64,000 nucleotides of DNA, taken from Orychophragmus violaceus. Its lineage: Eukaryota; Streptophyta; Magnoliopsida; Brassicales; Brassicaceae. Positions within the stretch are counted from its first letter, which is position 1, and each line of letters begins with the position of its first letter. The stretch spans positions 48,883,765-48,947,764 of the forward strand of contig CM058238.1 of NCBI GenBank assembly GCA_030180135.1. The letters run 5' to 3'. Made by a program: the position numbers and the translations under genes. Below the pieces are notes generated by a model that was not told where the DNA came from, did no database searches, and saw nothing but the letters and a program-made list of their open reading frames with translations. Shown piece after piece: positions 45,180 through 56,500 of this stretch.

Positions 45180-46149
45180 CTTCTGGCGTTGGAAAGACTT
45201 CTTTCTTGCGTCATGTTCTCCCATCGATTGCGGACACTTTGAAGCCTTATAAACAAAGCCCCTCTCTCGCCGAAGCTATTCCTGGTGTAGCTTTGACCGA
45301 TTTGGTCACCTCGGCTTCCGTTATTCCTTCTCTCTCCGATACTCTACCATCGGCTTCGCCTGTTGTTCCTGACTCGGAACCATCCTACTCACATTCATAG
45401 GCTGAGGCATCTATTCCGTCTCCTACTACTCCAGCAGAGGTTGTTGTTGAATCGGTTTTGTTGAATGAAAATATGACATCGACCCAATCTACTTGTATAG
45501 AGGACGAGGCTACTACTGCTCCTCTCTCGCCTCCTTTGAAAGCAACAACTAAACCTCCACCAAGGAATTATGCAAGTTTGCTTAAAGAATCGGCCCATTT
45601 AGAAGAGCTCGGATCCCCAACTGAACGTATCTCGGGTGCACCTTTGTGTTCATTCCGGATGAAAATATCCAAGCAGCTTACGAGGAATACAAGGACTTTA
45701 TATTCGCTCGATTCCATGCCGAAGCCCCTTCTATGGGTAGAGTCATTGGAGTTGTAAATTTCATTTGGGCTAAGACAGGTTCTCGGATTTTTGTTCACTG
45801 TATTGGTAAAGGTGTTTTTCTTCTCCGCATAATCAATGCTAAAACAAGGGAGATTCTGTTGTCCCGGTATTTTTGGAACATAGCAGGATATCCAATGTTC
45901 ATAGCACCATGGTGCCTGATTATGCTGTCCGAGGAGGCCCCGATAACATCTGATGTTTCCCGGTCGAAATGCGAGATGTCCTGTACGTTCTTTTTAACAA
46001 GGAAAGTCTGAGTCGGCTTGCCACTGTGGTGGGGAAACCAGTCTCTCTTGTCCCAGAAACATAACGCAAGGATGTATGTGCGTGTCAATCTTACTAAGAA
46101 ACTTCCCAACAGGATTATTTCTGGGTTTTCTATTGGCCGGGAATATGAG
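45180..46149 (+). pseudogene. L1 ORF1 part 1 (DUF4283 domain)
   Basis: RNA-binding ORF1 of a plant L1-type LINE. Reads an S/P-rich N-terminal arm, then PPPRNYASLLKESAHLEELG, then (frame 45646) FIPDENIQAAYEEYKDFIFA and VIGVVNFIWAKTGSRIFVHC, the DUF4283 domain, to NIAGYPMFIAPW. A frameshift near 45640, one near 45915 and a stop at about 45400 break it. It is cut by D4. Confidence 0.8.
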
Positions 46150-46667
46150 ATACACTACAAGAAATATGGGCATTGGTAGCACACCGAAAACGCTACCATA
46201 GGGTTTTGGTAGCGTTTTCATGAACGCTATGTCAGCCGCAGCTATAATAGACCCCCCCCCTTACCATAGCGTTTTTTAATGCTACATCAGACAAACCTAT
46301 TATAGCGCTAGTAAAATGATATAGAAATTTATTTCCTAACGCCGTATACATGCTATTATTATATTTTTCCTAACATATTTTTAGTGCTGTAATATATTTT
46401 ATAATGACACATATAAAATGCCATTGAATTTTTTTTCATAGCATTTTTTGGTATATATTATAGCTTTGCTGTATTATATAAAATATATTGCAATTTGATT
46501 TTTAAATAAAATTTATATTGCATTAAATTTATAAAACATAAATTATTTCCATAAATCATCCAATACATAAACAATAATCTTACATTAGTCTTACATAACA
46601 TTATTCCAAGTCCTAAACTACCTTGAGAAAAAATTAAACTAACTCCTTAGATCTCACTTTCCCGGCT

Positions 46668-46840
46668 TCTCTTTCCGTACTTGACACACAGTTTCATCAC
46701 TAGTCTTCACAACGTTTGCTTCTTCAGTCTTGGCCTTTGTTGTTTTCCCGGAAGCTCGGTTCCTGAAGTGAGCTTCAAAGAAGGCTTTCTTCTCAGCCAC
46801 AGAACCAGGTTTTGTGTACCTCTCGACCTCATCCCTTTAA
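46668..46840 (-). pseudogene. Captured TPX2/WVD2-like fragment
   Basis: On the minus strand reads DEVERYTKPGSVAEKKAFFE then AHFRNRASGKTT and a basic tail to a stop at about 46668. The first part matches a conserved block of TPX2/WAVE-DAMPENED2-like microtubule-binding proteins. It is joined directly to STRUBBELIG-like sequence upstream, but in a different frame. Only one exon is present. Confidence 0.55.
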
Positions 46841-47233
46841 ACTCAGTCGCATTGGAAGTTCCTGGAGATGAAAAGACGAAGATTCAGGGATGGTTCCGGT
46901 AAACTGATTAGCTGAAAGAAACCTGCCAAAATGTAAAAGACCATTATCATGCAAACTGTTCAAAGCAATAAACCCTTATTATAATAAAAAGAAGAAATAT
47001 TGCTAGTGTGTATACGTGCAAATGCTGCAATGCTACTGGAAAATTAGAAGGTATGCTTCCTCCAATGTGATTGTTGCTGAAATCTCTGGAGATAAGCAAG
47101 CAAATACAAAACGTTACAAGAAATATCCAAAGGAGAATGAAGGAGTCCAAATCAGTAAAGATAAGAGCAGAGGAACAAGAAGACTATAGAGCTTAGAACA
47201 CCCGAGCTTTGTAATAGATCTCTGAGCAGCCAT
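46841..47233 (-). pseudogene. Captured STRUBBELIG-receptor-family (LRR kinase) exons
   Basis: Exon at about 47083-47023 reads DFSNNHIGGSIPSNFPVALQ then H-L, and exon at about 46925-46875 reads FLSANQFTGTIPESS. These are consecutive leucine-rich repeats of SRF receptor-like kinases, spliced by AG/GT edges. Upstream, an ATG at 47233 opens a 39-codon frame with a signal-peptide-like stretch (LYSLLVPLLLSLLIWTPSFS), which may be the SRF start or another source. Kinase domain and membrane segment are absent. These receptors act in tissue morphogenesis at the plasma membrane. Confidence 0.65.
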
Positions 47234-49127
47234 TGTTGGAAGTCAGAATAAAGTAAACCAGCATTAATCGAACACGACGATGTCTAGGAATCTGTAAACA
47301 AGAAGCCATCAAAATCGAGCAAAAGAACCATCATGAAAGCGACAAGATCCACAACCAGTCGAAGGGAGCAATCTCGAGAAGAGAAACAAAGTGAGAGAAA
47401 GACAGAGAGAAGAGTGATTTACGATGCTCCGTCGGCGTTCGGGGGCGATGGAGAAGCCGAAGGCGACTAAATAGAGGGCGAAATCGATTCCACAAGATCT
47501 GATTTAGGTAAAACAGGAACAACTAGGGTTTATCAATCTCTGTGCTTTTGAGATCGATGATTCTAGATTCAGAGATTGAGAGAAAGTGATGAGATAATGA
47601 AACGAGAAAGTGAGGAATGGAAGACAATTCGTGACAAAAAAAGGGAAGACAATTAATTACGTCCGTTGATTTCAGTTTGATCTAAGGGTGAATAATGAAA
47701 GAGATAGTGATCCTTGTATCTATAGTTTAACCAATGAAAAGCCAGCTTTTCTATTTATTGTTTTAGTTTAAGCCAGTTTTTTATTTACATATTTATCATT
47801 TTTGTTATGTTATATCTTTTTAATATTATAAATATTTTAATTGTTTTATTTTTATTTTTATAATTATATTTTAGTTTTGTAATTTTATTTAGATTTTATG
47901 TTTGTTTAATAGTTAGAATAATAATTTTAGGGTTTAGTAATTGAGTTTTTGTATTTGGGAGTGAAAACTTAAAATTGAAAAATATACTTAAGAGTTAGAA
48001 GTCACAATTTAGTATTTAATTGGTTTTATGTTATATAATTAATGTTATAAGTGGATAGTATTTTATGATTAAGAGTTTAAGGTTTAGAGTAAGATTTATG
48101 GTTTGGGTATATGGCAAGGGTTTGAAGTTTAGGGTATAAGATTAAAGTTTAAGTAAGGATATGAGATTAAGGTTTGCAAAAAAATTATATTTGAAAAAAT
48201 ATTTTATTTTTATAAATGATAAATCTTGTTTCTTCGATATATTATAATAGTTATATTTTCTTCAAACCCTAAACCCTATTTATTTGGAGTTTAGGATTTA
48301 TGATTTAGACTAAGTTTATTTAGAAATAATAATTTTTTTATAAGTGTTGAATATTAGTTTTAAGTATGTTATAGTAATTAGATTTTGATTTATAATTTGT
48401 GGTTGTGAGGTATAGGGTTAGGGTTTAAAGTTTGGGTTATAGGATTAGGGTTTAAACTCTAAACCCTATTTATACTCTAAAACAAATTATCATTATCTTG
48501 GCTATACAATATGTACGACAATATGAAAAAAGAATAAATTTTGGGGTTTAGGGTATAGATGTTGTGGATGCCAAAAAAATATAAATGTAACAATTGGATT
48601 TTTTTCATAGAATTGAATTTTAGTTTTAAGTATGCTATAATAATTGGATTTTGATTTATAATTTGTGGTTTTGAGGTATAGGGTTAGGGTTTAAAGTTTG
48701 GGGTATAGGGTTAGGGTTTAAACTCTAAACCCTATTTATACTCTAAAACAAATTATCATTCTCTTGGATATACAATATGTACCACAATATACAATCCTAA
48801 AGTAAAATGAGAACCAATCTAAACTTTTGTAAGACCTAAACAATCTTTAGCACCAAAACACATCAAGTGAGAAGCAGAAGGCGTTAAGAAACAAGGGCGA
48901 GTTTAACCAAATGTAAGCTACAATCAAGAACAATATATAGATAGTCATTGCTTAGCCTGACTCATCACTGAAGATGGAAGAGGAAACACAGCACAATCAC
49001 ACTTCATTCACAGTCTAAAAAGTCATCAAATTTGTTTAACTTGATGACATAAAGGACCAGTTTTGAATTGGAGCAAAACAAAACTAGACTGAAGACATTA
49101 GAGTAGAAAACAATTCATAAAGTATAG
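47234..49127. other. D4 middle: leader-like DNA and AT-rich repeats
   Basis: 47234-47660 looks like an upstream leader (minus) for the SRF-like piece. 47700-48480 is AT-rich with scattered TTTAGGG-type words. An imperfect direct duplication with a period of about 266 bp spans 48350-48518 and 48616-48785 and includes 'aaaccctatttatactctaaaac'-type blocks. No gene. Confidence 0.5.
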
Positions 49128-50008
49128 ATGAATCAATGATCATAAAGCTGAGACTTAGCTCCTTCCCCTGCAGTCTCAAGAACAGTGCAGCTACTAAGAC
49201 TCAACCCAGAAGGCAACCCTCGTTTCTCCACATAAGATTTCAGATTATTGGCAATTTTCTCAGTAGGATTTTCGGAAACACCAAGAAATTTCTTGAAACC
49301 AGTCACATGGATTGTAATCGCTTTTGGTCCTTCAGAACCCATCTTCTCCAACCTTCTGAAACCAGCAACTAGTTTCTTCGAGCTAACAAAAACACTCCAC
49401 CCAGTTGTTAGCAAATGGCGCCTTGGTTGGCCTGCAGTCACAACCTCATGATATGTAGTAGTTGTAAGACAATAATATTAACGCAAAATTATGTAAGGAA
49501 AACTCTATCATATATAATTGAATTCAGCCTACCCTGCGTTGGATATTGATCACTTTACAGAGAATCTTAGATGGGAGATTGAAGGAAGGCATCTGTCGCT
49601 CCAAACCTTGATGCATTGATGCCTCGAGCTGCATAGGAAGTGGTCAACTAGATGCATAAATGTTATAATAAGATAAGATGATCAAACACGTGAAATCAAA
49701 ACAGGCAGTACATTTCATCTCTTCTACACAACAAGACATGTTTTGCGATTTTATTTTAAGCTATAATGCATCAACAAGATAATCTGAAGTGTTAATATGA
49801 TATACAGAGTAAGAACAGTCCAACTGACATAGCCGTTTTTAGCAAATGAGCATTATACGGTAGGTACATCACCAAACCAATAACCAAAATACCTGCTCCA
49901 TGTGACCTTCAGGGAAATAATAAACTCGTTCCGCTTAACGAGGTAAGGTTATAAGAGGTCCTGCGCAAGCATGCCATAGCTCCCTACATAAAGCATCACT
50001 TAAAGCCC
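49128..50008 (-). pseudogene. ARF1: Captured ARF1 exons fused to a pyroglutamyl-peptidase-like exon
   Basis: Minus strand. Exon 50008-49893 reads SDALCRELWHACAGPLITLP then ERVYYFPEGHMEQ, with one stop in place of E. Exon 49628-49533 reads LEASMHQGLERQMPSFNLPS then KILCKVINIQRR. Exon from about 49435 reads GQPRRHLLTTGWSVFVSSKK then LVAG. These fit the N-terminal and B3 regions of ARF1, an auxin-response DNA-binding protein; the middle of the B3 domain is skipped. Without a stop the same frame passes into FRRLEKMGSEGPKAITIHVT and GFKKFLGVSENPTEKIANNL, the start of a plant C15 pyroglutamyl peptidase (removes N-terminal pyroglutamate). The fused frame is 102 codons (49441-49133). The active-site residues of the peptidase are not included. 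Confidence 0.8.
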
Positions 50009-50680
50009 CTACAAAAAAAATGGATTTACCTCAACACAAAGAAACAAAGAACAGTTATAGGATGCAACTTTGTATCTCAAAAACAAAGCAGGGTTGCAGT
50101 CATATTAATAAGAGAACTCCACTCAATTCAGAATTTCTCCAACGCTTTTAAACACTTGTGGCCGTGGAAGAGATCCGTATAGAAACTCCAATTCTATCAT
50201 CAATTTCAACCATGGATTTTCTACAAATAGATTTACATCGACAACAATCTCTCTTGATGAAGCAATAAGATCAACAAGACCAGGAAACAACGAAAAGAAA
50301 TCCATCACTGAAGCAATCACAGATCAAGCGCAACGATATCAACACACCGTGATAAACCGAAGCAACACTTGGATCGACTGAAATTGCAGAAAGACAAACT
50401 CAACAGAGGAGCTAGTTCAAATCGGAGAAATACCTTCACAAATGGAAGATGTCCGAGCAGATCGGCGGCAACCGTGAGCTAAAATTTGGAAAACAGCGGA
50501 ACAAACCTAGAAATCCAAGCAAACTTTGGGAAAATAACCGAAGAAAATGATTGAAATCGAATCAATCAGAAGAAACAGGCTGGAATCATCAAAATTCCAG
50601 ACAATCTCGAGCTCAATCCGGCGAAATTTGTCAAGTTAGGGTTTGAGAGCTGGAGAAAAAAATGTGTTTATTTTAATTCT
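50009..50680 (-). other. D4 right interior: leader-like DNA and unidentified frame
   Basis: The region upstream of the ARF1 piece. A 65-codon minus frame (50320-50123; MIASVMDFFSLFPGLVDLIA...) looks like protein but I do not recognise it. 50400-50650 has an 'aaccctaac' box and could be a captured 5' leader. Confidence 0.35.
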
Positions 50681-50958
50681 GTGAATAAATGATTTTTTTT
50701 TGTTTGGATGGGTAAAAGACCTCGTCAAAAAGTTCTATTTCCGCCAAAACAAAAAAATATGTTTGTGTCATAGTGTAAATTAAGATTTGGAGGTAAATTA
50801 AGATTTCTGTCAATTTTTTTATTCTCGCTAAATGAAAATCTTTGCTAGCGATGATTTAGTGTTATAATAGAGTTGGCGTCCCAACTTGTAACTTTCGGTA
50901 GCAGTTCGTGAATTAGTGCTACAACGGCCTGCTACCAATGCCCATATTTCTTGTAGTG
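50681..50958. repeat. Right end of D4
   Basis: Non-coding terminal DNA with 'gctatta', 'tagcg' type words, ending in the TIR at 50958. Confidence 0.7.
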
Positions 50959-50961
50959 ATA

Positions 50962-51440
50962 GCAGCTGCTTATCCTTGGCTTCCCATCAAATGTATCACC
51001 TGTGGTAAGTTTGGGCATGAGAAGGAACATTGTAAGTTTCTCCAGGCTTAGCTGTTCCTGCTCGTTCTCCTTCGGCTGATCCAAAGCAAAATCGCTTTCG
51101 ATCCAGGCTGGGTAGGATCCAGCAGATCAAGACTCGTACGTCGCTAGTGGATGACTCTCAAACCTCGGAACCTTCAGCTTCCGCATCCACCCTTCTGGAA
51201 ACTATTCTTCCTGTGAATTGGCATCCTCCCATGGATCTTGTGGCTCCTATAGCTCCCCTTCTTCTGTGTGGTGAGGCAATAGAGACTAAGGTCTCTCTAA
51301 GTCCTTGCACCGGTAAGACAGGTTTGCTGGCCACCTCTCGCTCTCAAGCTCGGGCAATAGGAGTTTCGGCTTCTCTAAGTCCTGACGGTAGAGTGATTGT
51401 TGCTCCGTTTATTCTTGCTACAGGGTGTCCCTTTTGCTGA
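50962..51440 (+). pseudogene. L1 ORF1 part 2 (zinc knuckle and tail)
   Basis: Continues ORF1 after D4: AAAYPWLPIKCITCGKFGHE-type reading with the CCHC knuckle C-x2-C-x4-H-x4-C at about 50998-51036, then a stop. The tail frame 51147-51440 (MDDSQTSEPSASASTLLETI...) is the same serine-rich tail as in L2 at 52921. Confidence 0.75.
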
Positions 51441-51545
51441 GCTTCAAACAAATCTGATTCTTGGAGAGCCAAGTTAAAATCCTCCATACCACTTGTATCC
51501 ACTTCTCCCATAGGCGAGTTTCCATGATGGCTCAAACGAAGAGTT
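51431..51545 (-). repeat. Inverted scrap of LINE ORF2 at the end of L1
   Basis: On the minus strand reads RLSHHGNSPMGEVDTSGMED then FNLALQESDLFEAQQKG. This is the end of the endonuclease domain, matching L2 near 54005-54075. L2 lacks the FEAQQKG part, so the scrap keeps sequence that L2 has lost. Confidence 0.75.
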
Positions 51546-51719
51546 GAAACAAAAACGAAAGCTATACTGAAGTTATTGACTTTCTTCTCTCTCTTGAGTG
51601 CGAAAGTAAAGTGAATTAGGTTTCTTAACCCTAATCCGCGCCGCCGGCCGGCCTCACGCCGCTCCGGCGATAAATTTCCTCTCCTCTACCCCATCTCTTC
51701 TCCCCTGTCCATGCTTCCA

Positions 51720-52824
51720 TGAATCGTAAGAAGAAATAGCGCCCTTCTGGCGTTGGAAAGACTTCTTTTTTGCGTCTTGTTATCCTGTCGATTGCGGCCA
51801 CTTCGAAGCCTTAAAACAAGGCCCCTCTCTCGCCGAAGCTATTCCTGGTGTAGCTTTGACCGATTTGGTCACCTCGGCTTCCGTTATTCCTTCTCTCTCC
51901 GATACTCTGCCATCGGCTTCGGCTATTGTTCCTGACTCGGACCCATCCTACTCAGCTTCATAGGCTGATGCATCTATTCCGGCTCCTACTACTCCAGCAG
52001 AGGTTGTTATTGAATCGGTTTTGTTGAATAAAAATATGACATCGACCCAATCTACTTGTCTAGAGGACGAGGCTACTACTTCTCCTCTCTCCCCTCATTA
52101 GACAGCAACAACTAAACCTCCACCAAGGAATTATGCAAGTTTTCTTAAAGAATCGGTCCATTTAGAAGAGCTCGGATCCCCAACTGAACATATCTCGGGT
52201 GCATCTTTGTGTTCATTCCAGATGAAAATATCCAAGCAGCTAACGAGGAATTCAAGGACTTTATATTTGCTCGATTCCATGCCGAAGCCTCTGCTATGGG
52301 TAGAGTCATTGGAGTTGTAAATTCCATTTGGGCTAAGATAGGTCCTCGGATTTTTGTTCACTGTATTGGTAAAGGTATTTTTCTTCTCTGCATAATCAAT
52401 GCTAAAACAAAGGAGATTCTGCTGTCCCGGTATTTTTGGAACATAGCAGGATATCCAATGTTCATAGCACCATGGTGCCTGATTCTGTTGTCCAAGGAGG
52501 CCCCGATAACATCTGCTGTTTCCCGGTCGAAATGCGAGACGTCTTGTACCTTCTTTTTAACAAGGAAAGTCTGAGTCGGCTTGCCACTGCGGTGGGGAAA
52601 CCAGTCTCTCTTGTCCCGGAAACAAAACGCAAGGAGAATTTTGAGGTAGCAAAGATGTATGTGCGTGTCAATCTTAGTAAGAAACTTCCCAACAGGATTA
52701 TTTCTGGGTTTTCTAATGGCCGGGAATATGAGATAGCAACTGCTTATCCTTGGCTTCCCATCAAATGTATCACATGTGGTAAGTTTGGGCATGAGAAGGA
52801 ACGTTGTAAGTTTCTCCAGGCTTA
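51720..52824 (+). pseudogene. L2 ORF1 (DUF4283 domain and CCHC knuckle)
   Basis: S/P-rich arm to about 52100, DUF4283 domain in frame 52209-52574 (FIPDENIQAANEEFKDFIFA, then VIGVVNSIWAKIGPRIFVHC), continuing in frame 52436-52825 (FPVEMRDVLYLLFNKESLSR, then YVRVNLSKKLPNRIISGFSN). The zinc knuckle CITCGKFGHEKERC is at about residues 110-123 of that frame. The domain spans two frames because of a frameshift near 52470-52490. Binds LINE RNA in the active family. Confidence 0.8.
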
Positions 52825-52920
52825 ACGGTTCCTGCTCGTTCTCCTCCGGCTGATCCAAAGCGAAATCGCTCTCGATCCAGGCTGGGTAGGATCCGGCAGA
52901 TCAAGACTCGCACGTCGCTA

Positions 52921-53403
52921 GTGGATGACTCTCAAACCTCAGAACCTTCAGCTTCCGCATCTACCCTTCTGGAAACTATTCTTCCTGTGAATTGGCATCC
53001 TCCAATGGATCTTGTGGATCCTATAGCTCCCCTTCTTCCGTGTGGTGAGGCAATAGAGACTGAGGTCTCTCTAAGTCCTTGCACCGGTAAGATAGGTTTG
53101 CTGGCCACCTCTCGCTCTCAAGCTCAGGCAATAGGAGCTTCGGCTTCTCTAAGTCCTGACGGTAGAGTGATTGTTGATCCGTTTATTCCAGGTACTGGTT
53201 CTCAGTTAGTTGCAATTTTGCCTGACAAAGCGGATTCTCCTGTTGGTTTAGATAACAATGCGCTAGTAAACTCTGATGAGGGATTTCCCATATCGACTGT
53301 ACATGTTGGTTCTTCATCTAATTTGCGCTTTAGTGATGATGAAAAGCAGAAGTCGGTGCTATTGGGAGATACGGCTGATAATGGGATTAAGTCTTCGGTA
53401 TGA
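52921..53403 (+). pseudogene. L2 ORF1 tail, serine/proline-rich
   Basis: 160-codon open frame, low complexity, with no known domain (MDDSQTSEPSASASTLLETI at the start). Same tail as L1 at 51147. Probably the C-terminal part of ORF1 cut off by the stop at 52824. Confidence 0.6.
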
Positions 53404-53574
53404 CAGTAGGGGAGCATCCCAATTTAAAAGCAGGAGATCATTTGCAGTGTTAGAATTCGTTTGCTGCTTTGGATGGAACAAGTGATTCTCAGACAGTAGA
53501 AGACCCTTTCTTCCTTTTTTCGCATAGGAAGAGTGGCCGCAAGGTCACAAACAAACATTAAAATATGTATGTAG

Positions 53575-56500
53575 TTTGCGTGGAATATTAGAGGTTTGAA
53601 TAGTGATAGACGCCGCAAAATGACCAAATATTGGCTTAATATCCATAGGCCACTTCTTGGAGCTTTTTTGGAATCTCACATACATAAAGAAAATGAGAAT
53701 AGGATATCGAGGGCAATCCCTCCAGGATGGAAGTTTTTGGGAATTTTGATCATCATGACTATGCGAGGATCGTGGTGGTTTGGGACCCTGCAATTTCGGT
53801 TTTTATTTATCAAGTCTCTGCTGAAGCAGTTACTTGCGGCATTTATATTAGAGGAGAAAATGTTAACTTGACAGTTACTTTATGTTATGGATTTAATCTC
53901 GTAGAGGAGCGGCAAGTGTTATGGGACGAGTTGGCTATTATAAATGCCTCCTCTCAAGCAGAAAACTTTCCGTGGAGCGTAGTTGGTGACTTTAACCAGA
54001 TTATTCGTTTGAGCTATCATGGAAACTCACCTATGGGAGCAGTGGATACAAGTGGTATGTAGGATTTTAACTTGGCTCGCATCAATGGCTCAGATCAATT
54101 TAAACTGGTGTGTTCTATGATGCTTCTAAAAAAGGATTTAAGGAGGCTAAATAAGCGGCATTTCAGCGGTATCTCGCCTCGGGTTAAGGACCAAACTTCG
54201 AAGGTGGAGGAGCTTTAGTTTTTGTTGTTGTTTAATCCGACCTCAGATGTGGCAGCGGAGGAGCATGAAGCCCGACAGAAATGGAACAAATTATTAACGG
54301 CTGAAGAAAAATACTTTAGGCAAAGATCCCGGGTAAGATGGTCGGATGTCGGTGATAGGTAAACTGCCTTCTACTTCAAGGTCGTGGCTCAGCGGGTGAC
54401 TAGGAACCATATCCATTTTCTTAAAGATGTTGATGATCGCTTGATATGTGAGACTGAGGAGATCAAGACTCACCCTGCCGGTTACTTTGAAAATATCTTA
54501 GGCTGCATTGACCTTGTTTTTTCTCCGGTCCCGGTCCATGTGCTAAAAAGTCTACTCCATTTTAGACGCTCAACAGGTCAGGCTGCCTATCTGGCAAAGG
54601 AAGTCTTGGACAGTGAAATCATTGCAACTATCTTTGCTATGCCATCGAACAAAAGCCCCCGGCCTGACGGTTATTCGGTTGAGTTCCTGCGCTCTTCCTG
54701 GGAGATAATCGGGTCTGATGTCCTCTTAGCAGTAAAGGAGTTATTTCGGAAAGGTAAGCTTCTTAAGGATCTAAACACAACGGCGATTACTTTGCTTCCC
54801 AAGAAGCTTGGAAGCTTGCTCCCTTGGCAATTATAGGCGGATCAGTTGTTGCAATGTGGTGTATAAAGCTATCCCTAAGATTATAGCAAACCGGTTAAAA
54901 CCGATCCTCCAGAAGTGTATTAGCACCAATCAAGCCGCGTTCTTAAAAGGGAGAAGTCTGGGAGAAAATGTGTTACTGGCTTCGGATTTGATTCAGAATT
55001 ATGGAAAGGCTTCATGTCAAAAGAGATGTATGATTAAGATAGACCTCGGGAAAGCGTTTGATACAGTGTGTTGGGACTTCGTTCTTAAAGTTTTGGTGGC
55101 TCAAGACTTCCCTCAATCGTTTATAAACTGGATAGAAGAGTGCATCACTTCCCCCATGTTTTCAATCAATATAAATGGAGAACTTGCGGGTTCTTTGCGG
55201 GTAAGAAAGGACTTCGTCAAGGGGATTCGATACCACCGTATTTGTTTAGATGGAAGTCCTTTCAAAATTACTGGATGATGATGTGGACAGGGGACTCATT
55301 CATATGCATCCTTTATGCTCATCTCCATGGATAACCCACCTCCTATTTGCGGACGATCTACTCATCTTCTCGGACGGTGCAAGGCACTCAGTTACTTGTA
55401 TAAAGGCGGTGTTGGCTGATTTTAAAAGCGTATGCGGTCTCGACATGAATGCTGCAAAATCTGAAATCTTCTATGGAGGCTACAATGACATTGAAGTGGA
55501 TGTCTTGAGTGCTCTCTCCGGAATCCCCTTAGGCTCATTTCCAACGAGGTACCATTGGCTGCCTCTCAACCCAAAGAAAATTACCTTTGCTATGCTGCAA
55601 CCATTCATTGAACGTATCACTTCTAAGCTGTATACTTGGACTGTCAAATACCTTTCCTTTGCCGGAAAAATTTAACTTATCATATCCGTGATCTACGGGA
55701 TGGTGAACCTTTGGAGTTCTGTTTTCGTGCTTCCGCAACGCTTCTACGACAAGGTGGACTCCTTATGTGCGGCATTCCTTTAGAAAAATAAGACATCTTT
55801 AGAAAAGGGAGCGCGTGTCTCCTGGGCTCATATTTGCCGGCCAAAGCGAGAAGGCAGATTGAGTATAAGACGGCTTCAGGAGTTCGCTTTGGTGTTCAGA
55901 TTAAAAAATCTCTGGAATTTCTTCTCAATTTCAGGATCTTTATGGGTACCATGGCTCCATAACCATGTCTTTCACAGACGGAGTTACTGGTATGCTGATG
56001 ATGCTCAACGGTTCTCCCCAATCGTTAGAAGCATGCTACAATTGAAGCCACATCTAGTCGATTTCGTCAAATGCAAAATTTAAGACGGTAGATCTGCTTC
56101 TTTTTGGTTTTATTTTCTGGACAGAGCTTGGTCCTTTGTTCTCTTTGATTGGTGCAACAGGGCCATCCTAGCTACGAGTAGCTATTGATGAGAAGGTTAT
56201 TGCTGCCATTAGGAATGGCGAATGGTTTTTGCCGAGGGTTAGATCGGCAGAGGCAGAGGCTGTGCAGGTTAATCTCACTACAATTGATCCACCAGCTCCT
56301 AACGCCGGTCGAGCCGTCTATCTCTGGAGAAGTCAGGGAGCTATTTATGTGGAAACTTTTTCCACCAAGAAAACTTGGGAATTTTGCGTGAACCTTCTCC
56401 TATTGTTCCATGGGCAGATGCGATTTGGTTCAAACATGAAATTCCCAGATATTCGTTTATCTCTTGGTTGGTTATGCTGGAGAGGTTGCCAACTCAAGAG

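Larger units (their letters stand above)
46153..50958. mobile_element. Pack-CACTA D4 carrying several host gene fragments
   Basis: TIRs identical for 29 bp (CACTACAAGAAATATGGGCA plus TTGGTAGCA), target duplication ATA on both sides (46150-46152 and 50959-50961). Total 4,806 bp. Subterminal repeats of the ATAGCG type, as in D2 and D3. No transposase. Captured fragments, all on the minus strand, come from ARF1, a pyroglutamyl-peptidase-like gene, a STRUBBELIG-family kinase and a TPX2/WVD2-like gene. It can move only with D2-type transposase supplied in trans. Confidence 0.92.
45036..51602 (+). mobile_element. LINE L1, incomplete, split by CACTA D4
   Basis: 5' end near GTAAAGTGGATTAGG, shared with L2 (51600). 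Contains ORF1, then an inverted scrap of ORF2 at 51431-51545, and no RT. D4 (46153-50958, TSD ATA) sits in ORF1. Without D4 it is about 1.8 kb. The inverted piece matches the EN/ORF2 region of L2 near 54000. Confidence 0.75.
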
